Assembly: GCA_018818145.1 (NCBI GenBank)
Contig: JAHIST010000004.1
Span: forward strand, 1 to 10,563
Direction of reading: 5' to 3'
Length of the DNA: 10,563 nucleotides
From: Patescibacteria group bacterium
Lineage (GTDB): Bacteria > Patescibacteriota > Minisyncoccia > Portnoybacterales > GWB1-42-6
Shown piece by piece: positions 1 to 4,667 of this stretch. Numbering within the stretch: position 1 is the stretch's first letter; every line of letters starts with the position of its first letter. Made by a program: the position numbers and the translations under genes. Below the pieces are notes generated by a model. That model made no database searches. It saw only the letters and a list, made by a program, of their open reading frames with translations, and was not told the DNA's origin.

Positions 1-146
1 GCGACCTTTTAGAGAAAAAGGTTGCAGCCAAAGAAGTTTTTGGGTCGAACCTCTTTTTGTCAGGCCGCGAGGCCCGTCGAGGCGGGCCGAGCGAAGGGGA
101 AAATGAAGCGGAAAACCAATGGGCGGCGCAGAGCGCCGTCCATTGA
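1..146 (+). CDS. Serine recombinase, C-terminal end only (partial at left edge)
   Basis: An open frame enters from the left edge (codons in phase with position 3) and ends at TGA 144-146. It reads DLLEKKVAAKEVFGSNLFL followed by a tail ending ENQWAAQSAVH. This is clearly homologous to the end of the minus-strand recombinase here (DLFCKKVAAKEIFGSNLFL ... QNQWTALCAAH), so it is the last ~48 residues of a second recombinase of the same family, convergent with the first. The catalytic part lies outside the window. The tail after SNLFL differs (SGREARRGGPSEGENEAE), so the two genes diverged after the shared motif. The last ~10 codons overlap the other gene in a palindrome. A decayed copy is possible because only the end is visible. 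Confidence 0.75.
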   Translation, partial: DLLEKKVAAKEVFGSNLFLSGREARRGGPSEGENEAENQWAAQSAVH

Positions 147-1579
147 TTTTGCGGCTCGCCGCGCGCGGCGCGGCTCGCCAAAAAGAGGTTCGAGCCAAAG
201 ATTTCTTTGGCAGCGACTTTTTTACAAAAAAGGTCGTTATCTTTTGCGATTTTTTCCAGTGTTTGAGCGTAATTTAGCCACTGTTCCATCGGTTCGACCC
301 AATCATTCTGCTTTTGTTCAAGTTTGATGTTTTGTTCTTCCAGCGACTTCTTTTCGGAAAGTAATTTTGCTTTTTCAGTTCTATAAATTTCTCGTTCAAT
401 ATCCTGCTCTAAATAACCGTCTAAAAGTCGCTGGAGTTTGATATTGATAACTTTGATTTTATTTTCACTTTCTTGAACAAAAGTAGAAACGGATTGGGCG
501 GATTTTGTTTTGTCATTTTCTAACATCTCTAAAAGTTTTTCCGCCCAATCCGGACGCAAAGAAACTTTTTGAAGCAGAGAGGAAATTTGTTTGTCTAATT
601 CTTCTTGGCGAATACAGGGTTCGGGACATTTCATCATTTTAGATTTTTTCGTGCAATGATAATAAATATAATCGTGGACATTGCCGTTTTTCTGTTTCTT
701 AACCCTGTATTCGCCGGTTATCATCATGCCGCAAGTGCCACACCGTAATAAGCCGCAGAAAGTTTGCGGTTCAATGATTGATTTATGTCTTGGCCTTCCT
801 CTTTGTTTCAAAACCTCCTGCACCTTATCAAAAAGTTTCTTTGTGATGATTGGTTCATGTTTGCCTTCATAAACTTCTTTGGCATAGCGAAAATGTCCGT
901 AGTAAGAAGGATTAGAGAGAAGATATTTTACTCTGTCTTTATGCCAAATTTTTCCGCTTCTTCGAAATATTCCATTTTGCGCCAAAAAGTTAGCGATATC
1001 TTCAAGGCAAGAATTATTTTGTGCGTAAAGTTGAAAAGTTTGTTTGATAATTTTCGCTTTTTTTCTATCCACAATAACAGTTTTTGTTCTTGGGTCGTTG
1101 ATATATCCGATTGGGGCCGGTCCCGGATATTCTCCTCGCCTAACTTTTTGGCGTAATCCTCTACGGACATTTTCGCTTAACGAATCAATGTAGTATTTGC
1201 TTTGCCCAAAAGCGATATTCAACATAAATTTTCCTTGCGGCGTTGGCTCAAACCAAAACTGCGGAAACTTCAACGCCACAATACGCCCGCAATCAATGAG
1301 ATAAATAATCTTTCCACCGTCCACAGAATTGCGCGCCAATCTGTCGGGGTGCCATGCCAAAATTCCGTTGGCTTCTCCGTTCTCAATTTTTTTCATCATA
1401 GTGTTGAAAATTTGTCTGCCCGGAATTTTGGCAGATTGTTTTTCTATAAACTCCTCAACAATATCTAAATTATTTTGTTTGGCAAGGGCGCGCAATTCTG
1501 TTAGTTGCGCTTCAATGCTCAAAATTTGTTTGTCTTCAATATCCGTGGACTTGCGGGCGTACAAAAAGAATTTTTGCAT
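1..1579 (-). CDS. Large serine recombinase (resolvase + recombinase + zinc ribbon + coiled coil), no stop before the left edge
   Basis: ATG at 1577-1579; the frame stays open for 526 codons to the left edge. Residues 1-140 are a resolvase catalytic domain: YARKST with the nucleophile Ser11, then HPDRLARN (77-84) with catalytic arginines. Residues ~141-260 are the Recombinase domain (RRGEYPGPAPIGY; SNPSYYGHFRY). A Cys4 zinc ribbon follows (C280, C283, C309, C318), then a helical, probably coiled-coil stretch (~325-445). The family function is site-specific strand exchange through a 5'-phosphoserine link, for integration, excision or inversion. The C-terminal GSNLFL...NQWTALCAAH (462-487) matches the convergent gene at 1-146, so the native end is probably near residue 487. 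The ~39 codons beyond are the antisense of the neighbour's end, read through because no stop lies between. A -10 box and a long inverted repeat lie upstream; no Shine-Dalgarno is visible. Confidence 0.88.
   Translation of the reverse strand, partial: MQKFFLYARKSTDIEDKQILSIEAQLTELRALAKQNNLDIVEEFIEKQSAKIPGRQIFNTMMKKIENGEANGILAWHPDRLARNSVDGGKIIYLIDCGRIVALKFPQFWFEPTPQGKFMLNIAFGQSKYYIDSLSENVRRGLRQKVRRGEYPGPAPIGYINDPRTKTVIVDRKKAKIIKQTFQLYAQNNSCLEDIANFLAQNGIFRRSGKIWHKDRVKYLLSNPSYYGHFRYAKEVYEGKHEPIITKKLFDKVQEVLKQRGRPRHKSIIEPQTFCGLLRCGTCGMMITGEYRVKKQKNGNVHDYIYYHCTKKSKMMKCPEPCIRQEELDKQISSLLQKVSLRPDWAEKLLEMLENDKTKSAQSVSTFVQESENKIKVINIKLQRLLDGYLEQDIEREIYRTEKAKLLSEKKSLEEQNIKLEQKQNDWVEPMEQWLNYAQTLEKIAKDNDLFCKKVAAKEIFGSNLFLASRAARGEPQNQWTALCAAHWFSASFSPSLGPPRRASRPDKKRFDPKTSLAATFFSKRS
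117..145. repeat. Palindrome joining the 3' ends of two convergent recombinase genes
   Basis: CAATGGGCGGCGC (117-129), loop AGA, then GCGCCGTCCATTG (133-145): 13-base arms with one mismatch. Each arm encodes the NQW motif of one recombinase, so the two C-terminal coding ends are mirror images at DNA level. It could also work as a bidirectional hairpin, but it has no T-tract. Confidence 0.85.
120..193 (-). repeat. Inverted repeat, left copy (recombinase C-terminal coding)
   Basis: Read on the minus strand, this 74-base stretch matches plus-strand 1772-1845 at 68 of 74 positions by eye, with no gaps. It begins TCGAACCTC and ends CTGCGCCGCCCA. It lies inside the recombinase frame and encodes SNLFLASRAARGEPQNQW onward. 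Confidence 0.88.
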
Positions 1580-1625
1580 ATTATTTTTTGGTTAGATTAT
1601 TAAAACTTAAATGGCCGCCCTTGGT

Positions 1626-1692
1626 GTACTCAACCCAACGAATTGGATTGCCCAAAGACGGCCATTAAAAAATTCGTTGGTTCGTTGAGTAC
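1626..1692. repeat. Long inverted repeat in the recombinase 5' leader
   Basis: Left arm 1626-1644 (GTACTCAACCCAACGAATT) and right arm 1671-1692 (AATTCGTTGG...GTTGAGTAC) are complementary apart from a 3-base insertion. A second overlapping pairing joins ATGGCCG...TTGG at about 1610-1624 with the CCAAAGACGGCCAT stretch at 1652-1665. The repeat sits between the predicted -10 box and the recombinase ATG, so it would be in the 5' leader. It may be an operator, an attenuator or a recombinase crossover site. Confidence 0.7.
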
Positions 1693-1698
1693 GATTTT

Positions 1699-1704
1699 AT
1701 TGTA
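1699..1704 (-). promoter_or_regulatory. Predicted -10 box for the recombinase
   Basis: On the minus strand TACAAT occurs in the context AAAATATGATACAATAAAATCG. A T-rich stretch about 16 bases upstream (TTTGCT) is a weak -35. Transcription would start near 1692, giving a leader of about 110 nt that contains the whole inverted repeat. Confidence 0.45.
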
Positions 1705-1765
1705 TCATATTTTAAAAGAAAGCAAAAATTCTTTTTTGGGCAAAGCAAATATAAAAAAAACGTAA

Positions 1766-1846
1766 GGGATTTCGAACCTCCGCTTGGCGAGCCGCGCCGT
1801 GCGCGGCGAGCCACAAAATCAATGGGCGGCGCTCTGCGCCGCCCAC
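1766..1846 (+). pseudogene. Recombinase C-terminal fragment (remnant)
   Basis: In the frame starting at 1766, directly after an in-frame TAA (1763-1765), the plus strand reads GISNLRLASRAVRGEPQNQW then AALCAAH. This is nearly identical to residues 461-487 of the neighbouring minus-strand recombinase. No resolvase domain, start codon or zinc ribbon precedes it, so it is only a 27-codon remnant or a mobile 3' end. The frame continues without homology through HEMASKKSE to TAA 1934-1936, crossing the 3' end of the tRNA locus. It may mark an old integration or inversion junction. Confidence 0.7.
1772..1845 (+). repeat. Inverted repeat, right copy
   Basis: Partner of minus-strand 120-193 (68/74 identical). 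The two copies flank the recombinase gene in opposite orientation about 1.65 kb apart. This copy ends 36 bases before the encoded CCA of the tRNA locus. Confidence 0.88.
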
Positions 1847-1996
1847 GAAATGGCTTCCAAAAAATCGGAAAGTCAGGTTTTGGTGGGTGGTACAGGATTT
1901 GAACCTGTGACCCCCGCAACTTGCCCCGTTAAATAAATTGTGGGTGATGCTGGTCTCGAACCAGCGAACGGCGTGCAACCCCGCACCTTTTTACTG

Positions 1997-2068
1997 TGGG
2001 TGTAGAAGGTCTCGAACCTTCGACCTTTCGCATGTGAAGCGAACGCTCTACCGCTGAGCTATACACCC
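1997..2068 (-). tRNA. tRNA-Val(CAC)
   Basis: Complete cloverleaf: acceptor GGGTGTA / TACACCC, U8-A9, D-arm GCTC-AGCGGTA-GAGC, anticodon arm TTCGC-TTCACAT-GCGAA with CAC at loop positions 34-36, variable AGGTC, T-arm GAAGG-TTCGAGA-CCTTC, discriminator A. CCA is not encoded (ACAG follows). Leader and trailer are complementary for about 15 bases beyond the acceptor stem, so the precursor would form one long stem. The whole unit sits inside the anticodon-loop insert of another tRNA. Confidence 0.92.
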
Positions 2069-2100
2069 ATAAAAGGTGCGGGGCAAGTATGAATGCAACG

Positions 2101-2174
2101 TCCCGATTTTTCATCTCGCGAAGCGGGATAGAAAAATCGAGGATCCTCGAAAAATTCATTCGAATTTTTCGGGA
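2101..2174. repeat. Bipartite palindromic element E2, inside a tRNA D-stem
   Basis: Two hairpins back to back around a central GGATCC (junction 2143/2144). Hairpin one is 2101-2143 (TCCCGATTTTTC...GAAAAATCGAGGA), hairpin two 2144-2174 (TCCTCGAAAAATTC...GAATTTTTCGGGA). The ends are TCCCGA and TCGGGA. On the minus strand it sits between GAG and C of the D-stem, with no obvious target duplication. Confidence 0.85.
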
Positions 2175-2216
2175 CTCTACCAGCTGAGCTAATCACCCAT
2201 AAATTTAACGAGGTGA

Positions 2217-2253
2217 ATGAACGGAACGCTCTGCCAACTGAGCCTATGTGCCC
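2217..2253 (-). pseudogene. Orphan 5' half of a tRNA ("B"), anticodon CAT
   Basis: The minus strand reads GGGCACA, TAG, D-arm GCTC-AGTTGGCA-GAGC, G, TTCCG, TTCAT, and stops matching a tRNA right after the CAT anticodon (2219-2217). TCACCTCGTTAAATTTAT follows and leads into tRNA C. No 3' half (CGGAA ... TGTGCCC) was found in the window. Its upstream flank CTTGCCCCGTTA is complementary to the trailer after tRNA C (TAACGGGGCAAG). It is either a broken gene or one half of a split tRNA whose partner lies elsewhere. Confidence 0.6.
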
Positions 2254-2277
2254 AAAAATCTAACGGGGCAAGCTGAG

Positions 2278-2364
2278 TCCCGAAAAATAATAAATCTCCG
2301 ATTTATATATTTTTCGAGGATCCGCGATTTTGTTATCAAATCGAAGATTTGAACAAAATCGGGA
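2278..2364. repeat. Bipartite palindromic element E1, inside a tRNA D-stem
   Basis: Same architecture as the element at 2101-2174 but 87 bp: hairpin 2278-2320 (TCCCGAAAAATAAT...TCGAGGA), hairpin 2321-2364 (TCCGCGATTTTGTT...AACAAAATCGGGA), junction GGATCC, ends TCCCGA and TCGGGA. The stem interiors differ from E2 while staying paired. It lies between G10 and C11 of tRNA A; removing it restores GCTC. Confidence 0.85.
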
Positions 2365-2404
2365 CTAACCACCCCAAATTTATCAACTTACGATATCAAT
2401 AACT

Positions 2405-3010
2405 TTACTCAATAAATCTTATTTTATTTATCAACTTCTCGTGCGGTTTTTCCAAAATATCGCGCACGAATCGGTCAAACATGTGATAGCGATAATCAAA
2501 CTCTTTGGTGTCCATGGCCGCGTATTCAATTTCTTTGCCCACTTCGGATTCCATTTCAGCCAAAAAATTCATCAGGCGCTTGTGAGAAATGTTGTCGCCC
2601 ACAATAAACAAATCAACCCGGTAATTGCTGGCGTTTAAAAACACTCCGGCAATTAAAGCCATTTTTATCCGGCCGAGCCGCAAAATTTTTTTAAGCATTT
2701 TCCCTTTGGAGGTCGGGCTCGATTTTAAAATCAGGATCTGCAACTCGTTATAGAAATCAAAATTCGGATTAACGGAAAAATATAAACCGCCTTTGATCTG
2801 TTTTTTTCTGTTGCCCTTAACTTTTTTTTGCTGCAGCAGACCGATGGTTTCCAGACCCCTTAATTGTCTCCTGACAATTCTTTTGTTTGCTTGCGTTCTT
2901 TTGACAATCTCGGCCAGCAAAAAGTGCTTTTGCGGATTGCGCAAAAAAAGCTTCAGCAGCTTAAGCTTAACCGGCGACTCAAATAAATGTTCCAATATTT
3001 GTTCGGGCAT
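2405..3010 (-). CDS. Winged-helix regulator with a C-terminal nucleotidyltransferase-like domain
   Basis: 201 residues, ATG at 3010, with a GGGAGGGG purine run 16-23 bases upstream. Residues ~5-75 look like a winged helix: LLKLFLRNP, then a helix-turn-helix (LLAEIVKRTQANKRIVRRQL, recognition helix ~43-52), then a basic wing KKVKGNRKKQIKGGLY (62-77). Residues ~105-185 (GRIKMALIAGVFLNASNYRVDLFIVGDNI) resemble the beta-alpha core of a minimal nucleotidyltransferase with the sensing-type VDLFIVGD strand; I see no complete catalytic GS...D.D motif. Proteins of this kind recur in CPR genomes (from memory), probably as DNA-binding regulators with an unknown ligand. It is divergent from the PP2C-like gene and ends only 31 bp before the tRNA locus on the same strand, so read-through into the tRNAs is possible. 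Targets are unknown. Confidence 0.65.
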   Translation of the reverse strand: MPEQILEHLFESPVKLKLLKLFLRNPQKHFLLAEIVKRTQANKRIVRRQLRGLETIGLLQQKKVKGNRKKQIKGGLYFSVNPNFDFYNELQILILKSSPTSKGKMLKKILRLGRIKMALIAGVFLNASNYRVDLFIVGDNISHKRLMNFLAEMESEVGKEIEYAAMDTKEFDYRYHMFDRFVRDILEKPHEKLINKIRFIE

Positions 3011-3090
3011 ATATTAATAAGGCCCCTCCCGAGACCCCTTTACCATTTGTATATTGTATATTTAAAGATTAGTATTTTTTGACGATAGTG

Positions 3091-3213
3091 TAAACCCCCT
3101 CACCTAATCTGGCACATATTTTCAAATTCCACCAATGTAGCGCGAAGCTACTTCGTCTTAACCGCTAAAATACCGAAGGCGTTGCTAAATTAGGTGTGGG
3201 GGTAAAGGGGTTT
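3091..3213. repeat. Intergenic imperfect palindrome between divergent genes
   Basis: Outer arms TAAACCCCCTCACCTAAT (3091-3108) and ATTAGGTGTGGGGG...GGGGTTTA (3189-3214) pair with small bulges. Inside is a perfect small hairpin GTAGC-GCGAA-GCTAC (about 3136-3150). An additional copy of ACCCCTTTACC at about 3034-3044 is complementary to GGTAAAGGGG at 3201-3210. No reading frame is supported here; the spacer 3011-3250 holds only this and promoter signals. Confidence 0.7.
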
Positions 3214-3230
3214 ATTAATATATTAAAAAA

Positions 3231-3239
3231 TGATATAAT
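3231..3239 (+). promoter_or_regulatory. Extended -10 promoter for the PP2C-like gene
   Basis: TGATATAAT fits the extended -10 consensus TGnTATAAT. The ATG at 3251 lies 11 bases after the hexamer, so the transcript would have a leader of only a few bases. Confidence 0.6.
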
Positions 3240-3250
3240 ATCCGCATACT

Positions 3251-3994
3251 ATGATTAAAACCGAAGAAATTTTGATTAAGGGCGGAAAAAACAAAAAGAC
3301 GGTTTGCGATATTTTCAGCTATGAGCCCGAGAACATTGAAGAAGCTTCTCTGGGAAATTTATACATGGTCTCCGAACTCGCCGCCAACGATGATTCCGAC
3401 CACCTAATCAGCTTGTTAAGCTCTCTGATAAAGCGCGAGTATTACTGCCAGCCGCACCGCGGGCCGCTGGAATCTCTGGAAACGAGTTTAAAAAAAGCCA
3501 ATCAGGCTTTAAATGATTTTGCCAATCAGGGCAATCTGGGCTGGCTGGGAAAGCTTCATTTTATCTGCGCGGTTATTAATAAGGAAAAAGATATTTTTCT
3601 TTCCCAAAGCGGCCGGGCGCAGGCATTTTTGTGCCGCGAAGAAAGCATAACCAATATTACAAAAAAAATTATTCCCTCGCCCGATAAACCCCATCCGGCC
3701 AAAACTTTTCAAAGCGTGATTTCCGGCAATATCGGGCCCAATGACAAACTTTTCTTCGCTACCCCTGCCCTTTTTGATTTTTTTAATCCGTCTGGATTTA
3801 AACAATTATTTAGTTTTCCTAAAATAGAGCTGATTTCAGACCAAATAAATAAAACCTTGCGCGAAGAGAAAAAGGTGTCGCCATTCAGCGCCCTGCTTAT
3901 GGAAATAGTCCCGGAAGAGTCGCCCTTGCCGCTTGCCGATATTAAAAAAAGTTTTATAACTCCGCCGATAAATTTGGAAGAGATACTGAGCTAA
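3251..3994 (+). CDS. PP2C-like phosphatase-fold protein, probably catalytically degenerate
   Basis: 247 residues. The pattern of a PPM/PP2C fold can be followed: an early strand GNLYMVSELAA (~34-44), a long helix with LKKANQALNDFANQGN (~83-98) equivalent to the helix before the core sheet, LGKLHFICAVINKEKDIFLSQ (~101-121), the strand SGRAQAFLCREESITNITK resembling the GDSRAYL...LT region (~122-140), and GNIGPNDKLFFATPALFDFF (~163-182) resembling the G.l...D.lll.TDGl motif, with Pro-Ala where TDG is expected. The aspartates that bind the metal pair in active PP2C enzymes are not evident, so a sensing or scaffold role is more likely than catalysis. Homologues I recall are longer with C-terminal membrane segments; none is seen here. 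It is divergent from the wHTH gene, near-leaderless, and followed by a strong hairpin terminator. Confidence 0.5.
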   Translation: MIKTEEILIKGGKNKKTVCDIFSYEPENIEEASLGNLYMVSELAANDDSDHLISLLSSLIKREYYCQPHRGPLESLETSLKKANQALNDFANQGNLGWLGKLHFICAVINKEKDIFLSQSGRAQAFLCREESITNITKKIIPSPDKPHPAKTFQSVISGNIGPNDKLFFATPALFDFFNPSGFKQLFSFPKIELISDQINKTLREEKKVSPFSALLMEIVPEESPLPLADIKKSFITPPINLEEILS

Positions 3995-4044
3995 TCTATG
4001 GCTTAATGCTTCGAACAAACAAGACTTAATAGATTTGCTTTCTT

Positions 4045-4072
4045 AAAACCCCCGCTTTAGGCGGGGGTTTTT
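4045..4072. terminator. Bidirectional intrinsic terminator
   Basis: AAAACCCCCGC (4045-4055), loop TTTAG, GCGGGGGTTTT (4061-4071). The GC-rich stem has A and T tracts on both sides. It serves the PP2C-like gene (plus) and rplL (minus), which converge here. Confidence 0.9.
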
Positions 4073-4090
4073 GCGCTAACTGCTTCTGCT

Positions 4091-4498
4091 CTACTTCAAT
4101 TCTACGGTCGCGCCGGCTGCTTCCAATTTTTTCTTCATCTCTTCAGCTTCTTCTTTTTTTACTCCTTCTTTTACCATTTTTGGCGCACCGTCTACCAAAT
4201 CTTTTGCCTCTTTCAAACCAAGGCTGGTCACTTCGCGGATAACCTTAATAACATTTATTTTCTGGCTGCCGCTCGCTTTTAGCTCTACGTTAAAACTGGT
4301 TTTTTCTTCCTTGTCCGCCGTAGCTTCAGCGGAAACGGAAGTTGTGGCTGCCGCTACTGGAGCGGCGGCGGAAACGCCGAATTTTCCTTCCAAAACCTTA
4401 ACTAATTCGGCTAAATCCAAAACAGACAATTCTTCAATCTGTTTTACCAAATCTTTAAATTTGGCTGGGACCTCTATTATATTTTTTTCTTCTGACAT
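4091..4498 (-). CDS. rplL: 50S ribosomal protein L7/L12
   Basis: 135 residues, ATG at 4498, stop TAG. L12 forms the flexible ribosomal stalk that recruits and activates translational GTPases (IF2, EF-Tu, EF-G). The N-terminal dimerisation domain (~1-42) contains LSVLDLAELVKVLEGKFGV. An Ala/Val/Thr-rich hinge follows (~43-64, AAAPVAAATTSVSAEAT), then the globular domain with KINVIKVIREVTSLGLKEAK and KDLVDGAPKMVKEGVKKEEA, ending GATVELK. It is slightly longer than the usual 120-125 residues, mainly in the hinge. It follows rplJ on the same strand, so they form the usual stalk operon, but the spacer is 169 bp because of a palindromic insertion. No Shine-Dalgarno is visible (CTAAAA before ATG). 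Confidence 0.97.
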   Translation of the reverse strand: MSEEKNIIEVPAKFKDLVKQIEELSVLDLAELVKVLEGKFGVSAAAPVAAATTSVSAEATADKEEKTSFNVELKASGSQKINVIKVIREVTSLGLKEAKDLVDGAPKMVKEGVKKEEAEEMKKKLEAAGATVELK

Positions 4499-4516
4499 TT
4501 TTAGTTAATAAAGCGA

Positions 4517-4664
4517 GGGTTTTATTGAGAAAAACGTGTCGCAGTCGTCTCCGCCGCTTTATTAGCGAAAACCCGAAGAGACGACGAGACACGAACGGCG
4601 GCAGACAACAAGGTGTATTTTACCGTTATCAGCCGACCGCGTTTTTTCTCAATAATAACCCGAG
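4517..4664. repeat. Large compound palindrome inserted between rplJ and rplL
   Basis: Outer arms GGGTTTTATTGAGAAAAACG (4517-4536) and CGCGTTTTTTCTC...AATAACCC (4638-4661) pair over about 20 bases. Inner arms GTGTCGCAGTCGTCTC (4536-4551) and GAGACGACGAGACAC (4578-4592) pair with one gap. CCGCCG (4551-4556) can also pair with CGGCGG (4595-4600). It fills nearly the whole intergenic spacer, has no T-tract and codes nothing recognisable. In the mRNA it would be a stable structure between two genes of unequal demand (L12 is multicopy per ribosome). Confidence 0.8.
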
Positions 4665-4667
4665 CTG

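Larger units (their letters stand above)
1941..2198 (-). tRNA. Interrupted tRNA ("C"), anticodon CAT, with a tRNA-Val inside its anticodon loop
   Basis: 5' part: acceptor GGGTGAT (2198-2192), TA, D-arm GCTC-AGCTGGTA-GAG, then a 74-bp palindromic element (2101-2174), then C G TTGCA TTCAT with CAT at 2091-2089. Removing the element restores GAGC exactly. 3' part: TGCAC (1977-1973), a 7-nt variable stretch, T-arm GCTGG-TTCGAGA-CCAGC, acceptor ATCACCC (1948-1942), discriminator A (1941). Acceptor 7/7, T-stem 5/5 and about four anticodon-stem pairs match. Between the CAT anticodon and the 3' anticodon stem lies a cassette holding a complete tRNA-Val with complementary flanks (CCCCGCACC / GGTGCGGGG). 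CAT could mean fMet, Met or lysidine-modified Ile2. Whether it matures is unknown. Confidence 0.6.
1881..2374 (-). tRNA. Outer interrupted tRNA ("A"), halves about 340 bp apart, CCA encoded
   Basis: The 5' part is at 2374-2365: acceptor GGGTGGT, TA, then G10. A palindromic element (2278-2364) follows, then CTCAGC (2277-2272) continues the D-arm. The 3' part is at 1918-1881: TGCGG, variable GGGTC, T-arm ACAGG-TTCAAAT-CCTGT, acceptor ACCACCC, discriminator A and encoded CCA. The acceptor halves pair 7/7 and the T-stem pairs 5/5, so they belong together. The rest of the D-arm and the 5' side of the anticodon stem are missing or displaced, so no anticodon can be read. The 3' half (GGGGTCACAGGTTC) resembles elongator tRNA-Met from memory of E. 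coli. Everything from 1919 to about 2271 is inserted material with other tRNAs. It may be a pseudogene, or a gene needing removal of the insert. Confidence 0.55.

Noticed and set aside
22..327. Plus-strand open frame of 101 codons
   Set aside because: It is antisense to the recombinase and in a different frame from the homologous SNLFL-containing end that stops at 146; its composition is repeat-driven.
928..1170. Minus-strand frame of 80 codons
   Set aside because: It lies wholly inside the recombinase in a shifted frame; the recombinase frame is continuous through it, so it is not a fragment of a broken gene.
1..1579. Possible frameshift or truncation in the recombinase
   Set aside because: Phase was checked codon by codon from 628 to the left edge and spot-checked near 1183; no shift or stop was found.
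1665..2159. Three minus-strand frames of 76-88 codons
   Set aside because: They lie over tRNA sequence and repeats; the peptides (for example VGSRPST) are translated T-arms, not proteins.
1881..2374. Explaining the nested tRNAs as a simple hairpin (inverted duplication) assembly artefact
   Set aside because: The right side is not the reverse complement of the left: D-arms appear only on one side and T-arms on the other, and flanking arms differ in sequence. Other assembly errors remain possible.
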